Shown: positions 43,183 through 52,508 of the stretch, piece after piece | Layout of the letters: each line of letters begins with the position of its first letter | Position numbering within the stretch: position 1 is the stretch's first letter | Assembly: GCF_001894745.1 (NCBI RefSeq) | Contig: NZ_BBYF01000011.1 | Location: 1 to 64,000 of the forward strand | Length of the DNA stretch: 64,000 nt | Origin: Paenibacillus sp. NAIST15-1 | Lineage (GTDB): Bacteria > Bacillota > Bacilli > Paenibacillales > Paenibacillaceae | Reading direction: 5' to 3' | Translations under genes and position numbers: made by a program | Notes under the pieces: model-generated | The model's input: the letters and a program-made list of their open reading frames with translations, nothing else | Databases searched by the model: none | Told to the model about the DNA's origin: nothing

Positions 43183-45872
43183 CGCTTATCTCGATTACAG
43201 TCGCGAAGCACTCGTGCACAGCCATCAACAAACTGCTGCTGTACAGCTGCATTCCCTTGCTGCCCCCCGAAGAAAAGCAAATTGCATGCAGTTATAAATT
43301 GATCTAGCGGTTCCTTATCACGCTCCAAGTCTTGATGTTCTGTATGGCGTGTCGGATTGCTTGCAGATGGAATACGAGTTCTGGCAGCTTGCCCAGCATA
43401 CTCATTCCATGTCATTCCACATGGCTTAGCACCGTATTTGCGCTCGACAAGCGACCAAGCGATACGCCCCATTTCCTGTACGCGACTCATACGGAAGCTG
43501 TGCTGCTGCGCATGCACCAGTCGGCGAAGTTTGCGCTGCATCGCATTGCGCTGCATCGCCCATTTCATAGTGAGCAATAGAAACACGATAAAGATCACGC
43601 CGCCAAATAGGAGAACTGGCATTTGTGTAACCGCCTTGCGGACAAGGGATAGCAACGCTGTACCAATCCCACTGTGGGAAGCCTCGCTTGTCCATTCCTC
43701 GGGAATACGCTGAAGCGTATACCATTCCTGCTCAATATGGGTACGAGTGGCCTGTACTCTAGCGTCCCACCATTGTGCGATCTTGTTTCCGAACTGACGA
43801 ACCGCGCCCCAACCCTCTCCAGTCTTCTCGGCTGCTGCATCGTCCAACATCGCGACAACCTCTGGTGGCGTACGGTACCCGGCTTGTTCTGATGCAGCAG
43901 TAGATAATCCGCCCGTACCTTCGCTTATGGGAGTAGAAGCCGTAATGACGTCAGGATTCGAAGCAGCCACAGAGCCTCCTGGTACGCCTATAGGCGGAGT
44001 CGCTTCAAACGGCACCCATCCTATGGAGGCGAAATACACCTCAACCCAGGAATGAGCATCCGTCCCTCGAATTGTGTAATGTCCAGGCGAATCAGCTTCT
44101 CCCGGAGCGAACCCCTTCACCCAGCGGGCTGGAATGCCCTGAGTGCGAAGCAGCACGGCCATTGATGTCGAGAAATGATTGCAATACCCCTTCCTCGAGT
44201 CGAACAGAAAATAATCAACAAAATCCCTTCCGGCTGGCGGGACGGTTGTGTCCGACTTGGTATACATGTATTCCTGCTGCAAAAACTGCTGCACCCTCCG
44301 AACCTTGTCATATTGACTGTCCGCCCCAGCTGTAATGCGTTTACCTAGCTCACGAACGCGATTCGGAAGCGCCTCTGGCAGCTGCAATCCCGCCGCACGT
44401 ATATCATCCGGCCAAGTCTTCTCCGGTGCTGATTGAAGCAGTTCTGTCTGAAAACGAAACACCCTTGTCTCATACTGATAGGTTAAAGGAATCCCCGTCG
44501 TATCCGATATGCCGATGTCAGCTCCATACCGTTCAGATAGAGAATTATAACGGACGAAATACTGTGAAGGAACTTCATTCCCAGCCTCTTCTGCATTAGC
44601 ATTAGGAACCCAAGAGGTTATCCGCTCAGGAACCCCTCCGAACAGCAAGGGATACTTCGGCTTGAACCCCTTCCATATAATCGTCTGTTGAAAAGGTTCC
44701 GACCACCCTTCATGCCCACCCGTTTGGTCTAATTTCAAAGAGCTTGACAGTTCAATTTTCTCTTCTCCCTTTTGTGGGCTCGTCCAGCCCCTCCCCGTAT
44801 AGATGGATTTGCTCTCTCCCCGCCAATACGTAGGCTCAGGAGATATCGCGGTGAACCATTCCTCATTATTGTCAAGCAATGGACGCCCCAGCTCAGAGTC
44901 GTCTGTGCTATAGCCTGTTACCATCATCGATGTACGGACTTGATCCTGCCCCTCTACAGCCGATCCGTTATTCCCGCCCTTGCTTACCCTGCCTCGTTCC
45001 GCCAAATCATTTGGTTGTAATGACTGCGTCAATGCTTCGAACGATGCCAGCGGCATTGGCTTCGGCCATGCATACACCTGCCTGATTCCTTCAGCAATCC
45101 CAACCACGGCTAAGGACAGCAGCAAGGCGCACAACAACCAGCTAAATGGCCAATGTCCAATGCGTGAGCGTTCTGTATCAGATTCCAACTGTTCATCCAA
45201 ATACAGCCACGCTGACAAGAGCAACCCCCAGCCAACCGATCGCGCGATCGATCCCGTTATTTCGATACCGAATCCCAATTCGAATCCGAATAAATAAACA
45301 ATTGTTGACACCGTAAAAAAGAGCACCGTCCTGCGGCTTAACATAAGCGATTGAATCGATGACGCCAGCATCGCCCAACCGATGAGAAGCAGCAGTGTCC
45401 GCAATTCACCACTTGTGTTCATCCAATGGCCATCCATCCAGCCATTGATATCTGCGCGCAGTGCGGTACCGATTCTGCCTAAGCCTGTCAACAAAGAACG
45501 GATAAACCCTTCACCCATTAGCCAGGAATCTGACGCATGGGGAAGTACTCGAACGGAGCCGAACATCCAAGCGGTCGTTCCAATCGCCACCACCCCATAC
45601 AGAACCACAGACAGTGCAGTATGGTGAACAATCAAGCCAAGAAGCAAATATATCGCCACCGCAGCGAGAAATGGGCGAACATCGCTCAAGTCAATATTGC
45701 GTCCCACCTCTTGCAGGGGATAGAACCACTCCGCGAACAAGGCGAAAAGCAGTACAGTAAATCCAGCTGCCTTCCAACGCATCAACCAGGTAAGCTTGCT
45801 GCTTGGATCCGCAGACGTATGCAGCGGTTGCGATTTAACCTTGTGCTGTCGTCCAACTGTCGGTAGATACAC
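43179..45872 (-). CDS. TgpA-like transglutaminase membrane protein
   Basis: About 897 residues. The N-terminal half has several membrane helices (DUF3488-type), then an outside transglutaminase-like domain with the catalytic cysteine in SRKGYCNHFSTSMAVLLR and histidine in TDAHSWVEVYFASIGWVPFE, a linker, a last helix (MPVLLFGGVIFIVFLLLTM) and a cytoplasmic C-terminal DUF4129-type region. Start is uncertain: GTG codons at 45893, 45881 and 45872; the last has GAGG 8 nt upstream. It overlaps the end of the DUF58 gene. It forms the conserved trio with MoxR and DUF58 proteins; role unknown, likely envelope. Confidence 0.88.
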   Translation of the reverse strand: MYLPTVGRQHKVKSQPLHTSADPSSKLTWLMRWKAAGFTVLLFALFAEWFYPLQEVGRNIDLSDVRPFLAAVAIYLLLGLIVHHTALSVVLYGVVAIGTTAWMFGSVRVLPHASDSWLMGEGFIRSLLTGLGRIGTALRADINGWMDGHWMNTSGELRTLLLLIGWAMLASSIQSLMLSRRTVLFFTVSTIVYLFGFELGFGIEITGSIARSVGWGLLLSAWLYLDEQLESDTERSRIGHWPFSWLLCALLLSLAVVGIAEGIRQVYAWPKPMPLASFEALTQSLQPNDLAERGRVSKGGNNGSAVEGQDQVRTSMMVTGYSTDDSELGRPLLDNNEEWFTAISPEPTYWRGESKSIYTGRGWTSPQKGEEKIELSSSLKLDQTGGHEGWSEPFQQTIIWKGFKPKYPLLFGGVPERITSWVPNANAEEAGNEVPSQYFVRYNSLSERYGADIGISDTTGIPLTYQYETRVFRFQTELLQSAPEKTWPDDIRAAGLQLPEALPNRVRELGKRITAGADSQYDKVRRVQQFLQQEYMYTKSDTTVPPAGRDFVDYFLFDSRKGYCNHFSTSMAVLLRTQGIPARWVKGFAPGEADSPGHYTIRGTDAHSWVEVYFASIGWVPFEATPPIGVPGGSVAASNPDVITASTPISEGTGGLSTAASEQAGYRTPPEVVAMLDDAAAEKTGEGWGAVRQFGNKIAQWWDARVQATRTHIEQEWYTLQRIPEEWTSEASHSGIGTALLSLVRKAVTQMPVLLFGGVIFIVFLLLTMKWAMQRNAMQRKLRRLVHAQQHSFRMSRVQEMGRIAWSLVERKYGAKPCGMTWNEYAGQAARTRIPSASNPTRHTEHQDLERDKEPLDQFITACNLLFFGGQQGNAAVQQQFVDGCARVLRDCNRDKR

Positions 45873-47346
45873 GATACTCACCTCGGTTCTCACTATCGTT
45901 CATTCGGTCACTGCCTCTCACTCCGACTCGCTCACTTGCTGCCGCCGAGACACTCGCATTCGCTGTGTTCTGGCTGCCCACAATTCTAGTCGCTGATGGC
46001 TCGAATCGGTGGATCTCGTCAGCATTCAGCCATTGATCCACTTGGTGAAGCCCTGTAAAATGCTGTGCAGCCCCCCACTTCTGGGAGTGTCTGTCCCAAC
46101 TTACAACGGCAAGCCTTCTAGAGACTGCTGCATTTGCATGCACCATCGAAGGAGCTCCCTCTTCATAGTTCCAACGGTGTTCTACACGCTTGCCCAGCTG
46201 CTCGGCAGCGAGTGCGATAATAGCATTCCGAGCACCATGCACACTAGCTCCATCACTGATCCAGAATAAGCGAACGGTATGTCCCGCTTCCATCTTCTGT
46301 CTTACAAGGGCTGCTGCCGCAGAAACCGTTGCTTCCATCTGTTGCAAGAGCTTCGTTTTCTTTTGCAAGTCACCCATACTTGCCTTCGCGCTCGATTTCT
46401 TATTCGCAGTTGTTTTGGTATTTGTACTTTTGTTTGTGTTTTTATTTATGTTCGTATTTGTTTTTGAGTTCATGTTCGTCGTATGCTGAGTCAGCTCATT
46501 CCGCCACCCTGTATCATCCACTGCAATATCCCATTGTTCGAGTTGTCCCGCTTCAGGAACACGAACTGCAAGCAATCGGCGCTTCGCATACATTCTCCAG
46601 TCAATAGATCTCCATTGATCTCCGGCACGGTACGTTCGAAGCTCAGCACTTCGCATCCCACTCTTCACTGCTGTGCACGGCTCGCCCCCTTCTCCATATA
46701 AGGATGGGGAGAACAGCTCTGAGTCTAGTTGTCGCTCAGTCGTCCCAAAGATGCTTGTGTCCTCAGGGCCTCCCAAGCTTTCCGTAATTTCCATTGCATA
46801 TTGCTCGTTAGCCGACCCATTTCCTGTGCTGAGATCAGGCGCCATAATACATACAGGCGCATTCTCTTCACTCGGACAGATGATTACATTGTGCTTGAAC
46901 CAACCGAATACATCCCCATACTGAAGCTCAATGCGGGTAAGCTCATATACACCTCGCGGAGCCCCTGCAAAGGATGAGGTAAAAGTAAGAGATTGGCGGC
47001 GGCGAGGAAATAGAAGTCGTCGACACATCCACGCCCCTCCTTCCCCTCCTGTACGAGTCCAGAACTCTGTCACTCGCAGCCACAATACGGGAAACGGACG
47101 CTTCATTGTCATGGTGACGAGAAATACCATGTTCCTGTTCTCATTGCGCTGCGGAATAATCGGTTGGTGTACAGTCTGCACCGAGCGTAGCCTGCTTCCT
47201 ATCCAATAAGAACGGGCGCTGCTAAGCAACATGACACCCAATATGGCTGCCAGGAAGCAGACTGCAGCACTTTCCCGTTGAAACCCGATCCACGCCAGCG
47301 CCAAGCAGCCGATAGCTGTGAATAGATGTCTTAGCGCTTGCTTCAT
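45835..47346 (-). CDS. DUF58-domain protein
   Basis: 503 residues. Two N-terminal membrane helices (ALRHLFTAIGCLALAWIGF, AVCFLAAILGVMLLSSA), a beta-rich part, and the DUF58 motif with YRAGDQWRSIDWRMYAKRR, followed by a von Willebrand A-like half. Between DDTGWRNEL and the next part lies a low-complexity insert of Asn, Thr and Lys (TNMNSKTNTNINKNTNKSTN and on) encoded by 46391-46484. ATG at 47346 has GGAGGAG 7 nt upstream. Second gene of the MoxR trio. Confidence 0.88.
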   Translation of the reverse strand: MKQALRHLFTAIGCLALAWIGFQRESAAVCFLAAILGVMLLSSARSYWIGSRLRSVQTVHQPIIPQRNENRNMVFLVTMTMKRPFPVLWLRVTEFWTRTGGEGGAWMCRRLLFPRRRQSLTFTSSFAGAPRGVYELTRIELQYGDVFGWFKHNVIICPSEENAPVCIMAPDLSTGNGSANEQYAMEITESLGGPEDTSIFGTTERQLDSELFSPSLYGEGGEPCTAVKSGMRSAELRTYRAGDQWRSIDWRMYAKRRLLAVRVPEAGQLEQWDIAVDDTGWRNELTQHTTNMNSKTNTNINKNTNKSTNTKTTANKKSSAKASMGDLQKKTKLLQQMEATVSAAAALVRQKMEAGHTVRLFWISDGASVHGARNAIIALAAEQLGKRVEHRWNYEEGAPSMVHANAAVSRRLAVVSWDRHSQKWGAAQHFTGLHQVDQWLNADEIHRFEPSATRIVGSQNTANASVSAAASERVGVRGSDRMNDSENRGEYRVSTDSWTTAQG

Positions 47347-48536
47347 TGATAATCTCCTCCGAACCATATGCGCTTCCCTTCTTGGCGTGAGTTCGTCTGC
47401 TCTCCTTGAACAGATGGGAACTGCACATCCCTTGCATGTGTACGATAAGTGGAAGCTTGTCTAGTCCTTCCAGCCAGACTCGTAGAGGCTGACGAACCAC
47501 CTCCGCTCGTCCCCTTCTTGCCTGCAGAACCTGATGGGAATCCGGGTACAGCTGTGTGACCCAGCACCTCCAACACAATTTCCTCAGCCACAATGCCTGC
47601 TCGTATGGCATGGTTGTGGAGCTGCAGCCGATGCGCCAATACATAGACTGCAACAGCCTTCACATCGTCCGGCACGGCATAAGTTCGTCCCTCTACCCAA
47701 GCATGTGCCTGTGCTGCGCGCATCAACGCAAGCGTTCCCCGGGGACTGACCCCGAGCGCTACCGATTCATGAGTACGAGTCGCCAGCGCCAGATCCGCCA
47801 TATAGCGGCACAGTGCTTCATCTACATGCACCATATGCACGCGCCGCACGAGTAAGCGCCATTCCTCTGGAGTCCATAATGGCTTAACACGCAACAATGG
47901 ATGCTCTTCTCGCTGGCGGAGCAGCATATCTGCCTCATGTTCAGCATGCGGATATCCAATAGATAATCGCATCATGAAACGATCTGCTTCCGCCTCCGGC
48001 ATCCGATACGTACCTTCGAAATACTGCGGATTCTGAGTACCGATCAGCATAAATGGATCTGGAAGTGGACGCGTCATGCCGTCCACGGTCACCATCCGCT
48101 CCTCCATCGCTTCAAGCAGAGCTGACTGCGTCCTAGCAGGGGCTCGGTTCAACTCATCAGCGAGCACTACATTCGCCTGGAGTGCTCCTTCGCTGTAGCG
48201 CAGCTCACCGCTGCTTGGCTCCCAAACCATACTGCCCGTAATATCAGCAGGCATCATATCCGGGGTCATCTGAATACGACGGAAGGCCCCCCCTGTCACT
48301 CGCGCCATGGCACGTGCCAGTACCGTCTTCCCAACCCCAGGCACATCCTCAAGTAGAATATGTCCCCCGCTTATCATCGCAAGCCCCGCCATCGTAATCA
48401 CTTCTCTCTTGCCCACAATGACCTGCTCCATACGTTCCAGATAAGCAATCCAGCCCCGCTGCGCGAACTCGGCCAGCCACACATCTGTATCCCGCTGGGG
48501 ACGCTGTCCACCACTAACACTCCATTCATTCGTCAT
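47343..48536 (-). CDS. MoxR-family AAA+ ATPase
   Basis: 397 residues. Walker A LEDVPGVGKTVLARAMAR, Walker B VVLADELNRAPARTQSALLE, sensor 1 LIGTQNPQYFEGTYRMPEAE, and the C-terminal lid with GVSPRGTLALMRAAQAHA. MoxR ATPases act as chaperones for von Willebrand A-type partners; the DUF58 protein next door is the natural partner. The C-terminal 60 residues are Gly/Ser/Thr-rich and unusual. GGGAGGG lies 5 nt before the ATG. The stop overlaps the DUF58 start. Confidence 0.93.
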   Translation of the reverse strand: MTNEWSVSGGQRPQRDTDVWLAEFAQRGWIAYLERMEQVIVGKREVITMAGLAMISGGHILLEDVPGVGKTVLARAMARVTGGAFRRIQMTPDMMPADITGSMVWEPSSGELRYSEGALQANVVLADELNRAPARTQSALLEAMEERMVTVDGMTRPLPDPFMLIGTQNPQYFEGTYRMPEAEADRFMMRLSIGYPHAEHEADMLLRQREEHPLLRVKPLWTPEEWRLLVRRVHMVHVDEALCRYMADLALATRTHESVALGVSPRGTLALMRAAQAHAWVEGRTYAVPDDVKAVAVYVLAHRLQLHNHAIRAGIVAEEIVLEVLGHTAVPGFPSGSAGKKGTSGGGSSASTSLAGRTRQASTYRTHARDVQFPSVQGEQTNSRQEGKRIWFGGDYQ

Positions 48537-48625
48537 GCGATTCCCTCCCTATCAACTCTGAACGGTGTATATCATTTTTAACTTTCTTTTCTGTGCAATT
48601 CATAGACAACAACATGACAAAAAAA

Positions 48626-48675
48626 GCCCGGAACGATTCCCGCGTGCCTCTGCACGTCCTGTAATCGTCCCGGGC
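48626..48675 (-). terminator. Large terminator after the deacetylase gene
   Basis: GCCCGGAACGATT (48626-48638) with AATCGTCCCGGGC (48663-48675): in minus-strand RNA the single mismatch is a G-U pair. An inner hairpin CGTGC/GCACG sits in the loop. Tail TTTTTTTGTC. Confidence 0.8.
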
Positions 48676-48784
48676 CGTTCTATATACCAGTGTCGCCCAA
48701 GCTATTTGTTTTCAAACCTATCAATTTTGCATTCTCTTATCCATAGCAGGTACATTTTCATCATACATCTACTCTTTATTCCAA

Positions 48785-50260
48785 CTACTCTTGCTTCTCT
48801 ATTGGTTTAAGCGGGGACAGCATATAACTAGTCATCTTTACACCGAATGCATCCAACACTTGCCTTAATGGCACCCATGTTACATACTTCTCGGTCACAA
48901 TACGAAGAGGCTGCACCTTCACCTCACCGTCCTCTCCTGATTGACCAATCAACTCCATCTTGCCCGCTCGTACATCAATGCCAACCAAACTATTGTTCCA
49001 CTCAATATCTACCCGTTCCAATTCTGTATTCCATTTCACGGTACCGTTCAATCGCTCCACCAGCATACGAAGCGGAACATAGGTAAGATCCTGATAACTC
49101 ATGAACTGATCCGGCGCAAATTCAAGTTCGCCTTGCTCCGTCGCAATCGTCAGTTGTCTGTCCAGCTTCACTGGTTCAGCAGGCTTCTGATTCGTCTTCG
49201 GATCCGGTGTGCCGCCTGCGGTTGTGTCTGGCTTCTGATCTGGCTTTTGACCCGGCTTCTGTGCCTTATCATTGCTCACTGTCTGAATCGGCTTCACGTT
49301 GGCCTCTATCCATGCTTTACTTACGGAGGTTCTCGACCAGCGCTGCTTGGCAGCCAGCTTGAACTGCACAGGTTTCACATAAGAAGAGAGCACATCAAAG
49401 GTATACCCCTTCGTTTTGTAGTAGCGAATAATTTCCGGCAGTGCCTTCACCGTCTCGCCATGTCCCACCCCATCATGCATGAGCACGACGGTTGAAGGAA
49501 GCAGAGCACCGTCTTTGACGCCTTGAACAATCTCCTTCGCAGGAACACCGCGCCGCTTCGAGTCGTTGCTGTCTACATGCCAGTCATAGACGAGATAGCC
49601 TGCTTGATTCATCAAATCGAAATACTGCTTGTCGAAGTTCAAAAATGTACCGCCTGGAGCACGAACAAGTTCTGGCTCATAGCCTACGATCTTCTTAATA
49701 ACCTCGCCTGTACGCTTGATTTGACTCCAGAATTTACGAAAATCACTGTACAGCTCTGAATAATCATGATTATAACTATGATTGCCTAATGCATGGCCTT
49801 CATTTACAATTCGCTCCACTAGCTTGGGGTTCCGTTCTGCTTGCTGACCTAATACGAAGAACGTGCCCTTCACTTTCTCCTGCTGCAAAATATCGAGTAC
49901 TTCTTTCGTATGTACACTTGGTCCGTCGTCGAATGTCAGATACACGACCTTATCCGGCTTATTGGCAGGGACTTCAGACTTGCTCTTGCTGCTTACTAGA
50001 ACCAGTGCAGCCGCAGGCTCAACACCAACCTGTTGCCCTGCAATCAGTGAAGAAACAGCCGCTGACAACACAGAAGTCTGATCTCCGACCCCCACCAGTG
50101 TATGTGAACTAGATTCATGCCTATCCACCTCATGCCCTGACGAAGCATAAGCGATATGCTCCGTTGGCGTCTGTCCATCTACGAACGTCAACGTTCCAAT
50201 CAGAACAAGCAAGGCGCATAGCGCCGTAATCATTACCGATTTCAACTTGTCATTCATCAT
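48785..50260 (-). CDS. Polysaccharide deacetylase with C-terminal stalk domain
   Basis: 491 residues. An N-terminal membrane anchor or signal (VMITALCALLVLIGTLTFVD), a spacer, then a NodB domain (about 100-300): VVYLTFDDGPSVHT, LGNHSYNHDYSELY, LVRAPGGTF, WHVDSNDS and VLMHDGVGHGETV. A linker rich in Lys/Pro/Gln/Asp follows, and a C-terminal copper-amine-oxidase-N-like stalk domain (VPLRMLVERLNGTVKWN, WVPLRQVLDAFGVKM). The family deacetylates peptidoglycan or other GlcNAc polymers. Of the clustered ATGs, the one at 50260 has GGAG 9 nt upstream. Confidence 0.9.
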   Translation of the reverse strand: MMNDKLKSVMITALCALLVLIGTLTFVDGQTPTEHIAYASSGHEVDRHESSSHTLVGVGDQTSVLSAAVSSLIAGQQVGVEPAAALVLVSSKSKSEVPANKPDKVVYLTFDDGPSVHTKEVLDILQQEKVKGTFFVLGQQAERNPKLVERIVNEGHALGNHSYNHDYSELYSDFRKFWSQIKRTGEVIKKIVGYEPELVRAPGGTFLNFDKQYFDLMNQAGYLVYDWHVDSNDSKRRGVPAKEIVQGVKDGALLPSTVVLMHDGVGHGETVKALPEIIRYYKTKGYTFDVLSSYVKPVQFKLAAKQRWSRTSVSKAWIEANVKPIQTVSNDKAQKPGQKPDQKPDTTAGGTPDPKTNQKPAEPVKLDRQLTIATEQGELEFAPDQFMSYQDLTYVPLRMLVERLNGTVKWNTELERVDIEWNNSLVGIDVRAGKMELIGQSGEDGEVKVQPLRIVTEKYVTWVPLRQVLDAFGVKMTSYMLSPLKPIEKQE

Positions 50261-50359
50261 TATCATCGTCTCCTTCTTCCCTCTCGTAGTGCAGTCAATC
50301 GTGGGCTTGTCCTTGTTTCTATTACCCTATTGCTAGATTATATGGCGGAAATAAAAAAA

Positions 50360-50382
50360 GATGACACCGAATGGGTGCCACC
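50360..50382 (-). terminator. Second of two related tandem terminators
   Basis: Minus-strand stem GGTGGCACC with GGTGTCATC, then TTTTTTTATTTCC. It resembles the hairpin at 50457 in stem and loop. Confidence 0.65.
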
Positions 50383-50456
50383 TTCATTTCATTGCGGCTA
50401 CTCCTTGATCATACGATTTCATCCGTTGAATAACAACATTTTCCTATTCAAAAAAA

Positions 50457-50479
50457 GGCGACATCGATTGGATGTCACC
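50457..50479 (-). terminator. Terminator after the HAAS-SEDS gene
   Basis: Minus-strand stem GGTGACATC with GATGTCGCC around a 5-nt loop, followed by TTTTTTTG. It lies about 90 bp after the SEDS-like stop. Confidence 0.75.
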
Positions 50480-50568
50480 TTTTCCTCGTTGCTGCTAATA
50501 CGAGCATATGTAAGTCTTCAACGCAAACTCTCTTAAACGCAATAATCCACTTACTCTCACAACTCAGA

Positions 50569-51921
50569 TCATCGATTTAGAACAGGTACCATGTCTTTCT
50601 TCCAATGTGCACTGGAATACAATCCCAGCATCAGCATCCACAGCATAATCTCGCTCCCGCCTGCTCCGAGCAAAGGAAGTCCCCCACCATTAATGGGAAT
50701 GATCCCAATAATCCCCCCGATATACAACAAGCTCTGAACCCCCATCATTCCGCTCACCCACATACCAATTCCTCTTGCAAACGGATCACGGAATAGCAGC
50801 GCTGAATTGTACATCGTAACGATGATAACACCAAGGCAGATTATCAATACAAGACCTCCTGCCCATCCAAACATATGCACCATGGTCACAGTCAAATTTT
50901 CGCTATAGGCGTAAGGAAGGAGTCTGCTAATATCTTCAACTCCGTTCCCGAACCATCCTGCTTCGCGAAATAACTGCTGTGCTATTTTTTGCGTGTAAGC
51001 CCCGTCCCCATTACCCCAGAAGCCTTCAAACCAATCTCCAAATCTGCGATTGGCCATAAAGCGCAGACTCTCTATGAACCAATAGCAGATTCCGCCTGTT
51101 AGGAGTGTCACACCGGCCGCAATCGCCATGTTCTTCCTCTCCACTCCTGCCAGCTTGAGCACGATTATTCCTCCGACAAGATAAGTGGACACTTGAAGCA
51201 GATTCCCATTTACAAGAAATACAATGATCGGCAGTATAAAAAGAACCATTTTCTGGAGAATAGAGCGATACGGATTCTCCGGTTTTCTGTTCCACATCGA
51301 ATACAAAGATAAGAGGTATAGATACGGACTCATATAAATGATATCGATAGGAATGCCATCAAGGATAGGAATTCCCTTAAGCCCAAATTGAGGGTACCCA
51401 TTTATGATGTACACGGGAAAAAACACAGTATACACATTTAAACACAACGTAATGCCATATATCCATGCTGCTTCTTGTTGCAATTTCAGATAACCTACCC
51501 AAAATGCAAACAAGAAAGCCACCACCCCTGGTACTAGACGCCATGCATAGCCCTCGGCAGATAAGCGATAAATATCTTGAGGATTCCCAGCTTGCACAGC
51601 GAACAATCCAAGTACACAAATGGCAATCCACACCAACACGGAAATCCATAGCTTCCAAGGCGCCTTAGGACGATGCACCTGATTGAACTGCGCCGCCACA
51701 ACCGAAGGCTCTCCCATATTGCGAACCGCCTGCTGCGCAGCCGATGATTCATCCATGCCTTGATCCATCCCATACTCGATCTCGTTCAATAGATGATCCT
51801 GCAGTTCTGCCCGAATTTCGTTGTGCATGTGCTTGGCCTTCACGTGAGCTAGAACCTCACCCACAAATTTTTCAAGGATCGAGTCATGCTGCGTGACTCT
51901 TGATTCCTGATCACTTCGCAT
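50569..51921 (-). CDS. HAAS domain fused to FtsW/RodA/SpoVE-like (SEDS) protein
   Basis: 450 residues. N-terminal HAAS-type helical domain (about 1-80: HAKAKHMHN-like HNEIRAELQDHLLNEIEYGM, AVRNMGEPSVVAAQFNQVH), then about ten membrane segments with a SEDS-like end (IIPINGGGLPLLGAGGSEIM, matching PFISYGGSS of FtsW). The usual catalytic Asp loop (TDFIF-EE-G) appears as SENLTVTMVHMFGWAGG, so the Asp may be missing. ATG at 51921 with GGGGGAGG 7 nt upstream; the gene starts 3 bp after the PadR gene ends. HAAS proteins are usually repressed and co-expressed with PadR partners. Whether it polymerises glycan is doubtful. Confidence 0.82.
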   Translation of the reverse strand: MRSDQESRVTQHDSILEKFVGEVLAHVKAKHMHNEIRAELQDHLLNEIEYGMDQGMDESSAAQQAVRNMGEPSVVAAQFNQVHRPKAPWKLWISVLVWIAICVLGLFAVQAGNPQDIYRLSAEGYAWRLVPGVVAFLFAFWVGYLKLQQEAAWIYGITLCLNVYTVFFPVYIINGYPQFGLKGIPILDGIPIDIIYMSPYLYLLSLYSMWNRKPENPYRSILQKMVLFILPIIVFLVNGNLLQVSTYLVGGIIVLKLAGVERKNMAIAAGVTLLTGGICYWFIESLRFMANRRFGDWFEGFWGNGDGAYTQKIAQQLFREAGWFGNGVEDISRLLPYAYSENLTVTMVHMFGWAGGLVLIICLGVIIVTMYNSALLFRDPFARGIGMWVSGMMGVQSLLYIGGIIGIIPINGGGLPLLGAGGSEIMLWMLMLGLYSSAHWKKDMVPVLNR

Positions 51922-51923
51922 CC

Positions 51924-52256
51924 TTATACCTCCCCCAGCACCTGATCGAGCGAACGACGGAATAAGCGCCATTCTTGCGTCTTCTCTTGCAGAAGCTTGC
52001 GCCCCTGATCCGTAATTCGGTAGTATTTGCGGGCTCTGCCGTTTGCCTCATTCCAATAAGCTTCCACCTCGCCTTTACTTTCGAGTGCATGAAGAATTGG
52101 ATACAGCGTCCCTTCCTTCAGAGCGAACAATCCCGAAGACGCGGCTTCCAATCGCTTGGACAACTCGTAGCCATACATTTCTTCCTTCTCCAGCATGGAC
52201 AAGATAAGCATAGCCGTACTGCCTTTTAATAGTTCCTTGCTAACCTTAGGCTGCAT
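51924..52256 (-). CDS. PadR-family transcriptional regulator
   Basis: 110 residues. Winged-helix PadR core: LKGSTAMLILSMLEKEEMYG, YELSKRLEAASSG, EGTLYPILHALESKGEVEAY and RKYYRITDQGRKLLQEK. It regulates the downstream HAAS-SEDS gene and itself, by analogy with other PadR-HAAS pairs. The ATG at 52256 is chosen for the family N-terminus; GGGAGGG lies 12 nt upstream, a long gap. Confidence 0.9.
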   Translation of the reverse strand: MQPKVSKELLKGSTAMLILSMLEKEEMYGYELSKRLEAASSGLFALKEGTLYPILHALESKGEVEAYWNEANGRARKYYRITDQGRKLLQEKTQEWRLFRRSLDQVLGEV

Positions 52257-52285
52257 GATATCGATTATCCCTCCCACATCTATTT

Positions 52286-52323
52286 AATACCTAGATATAC
52301 TATATATCGTAAATCTAGGTATT
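52286..52323. promoter_or_regulatory. Inverted repeat, likely PadR operator
   Basis: AATACCTAGAT (52286-52296) is perfectly inverted as ATCTAGGTATT (52313-52323), separated by 16 AT-rich bases with TATATA. It lies 30 bp before the padR-type start and could bind the PadR protein over its promoter. Confidence 0.6.
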
Positions 52324-52508
52324 GGCAAGTATAGGAACAAGGACAGGAATATGAGTATTAACTTTCAGCCGTTCCGTGCTGCATCCAAAATAATACTTGC
52401 CATCTCAACAACGTATCTGGTACTATATTCCTCGCTCTCTTTTTATTCATTTCACCTAGCATCACTAGTATGGCACGCCGCAATACGAGAAGATGACGGA
52501 GGTGGAGA

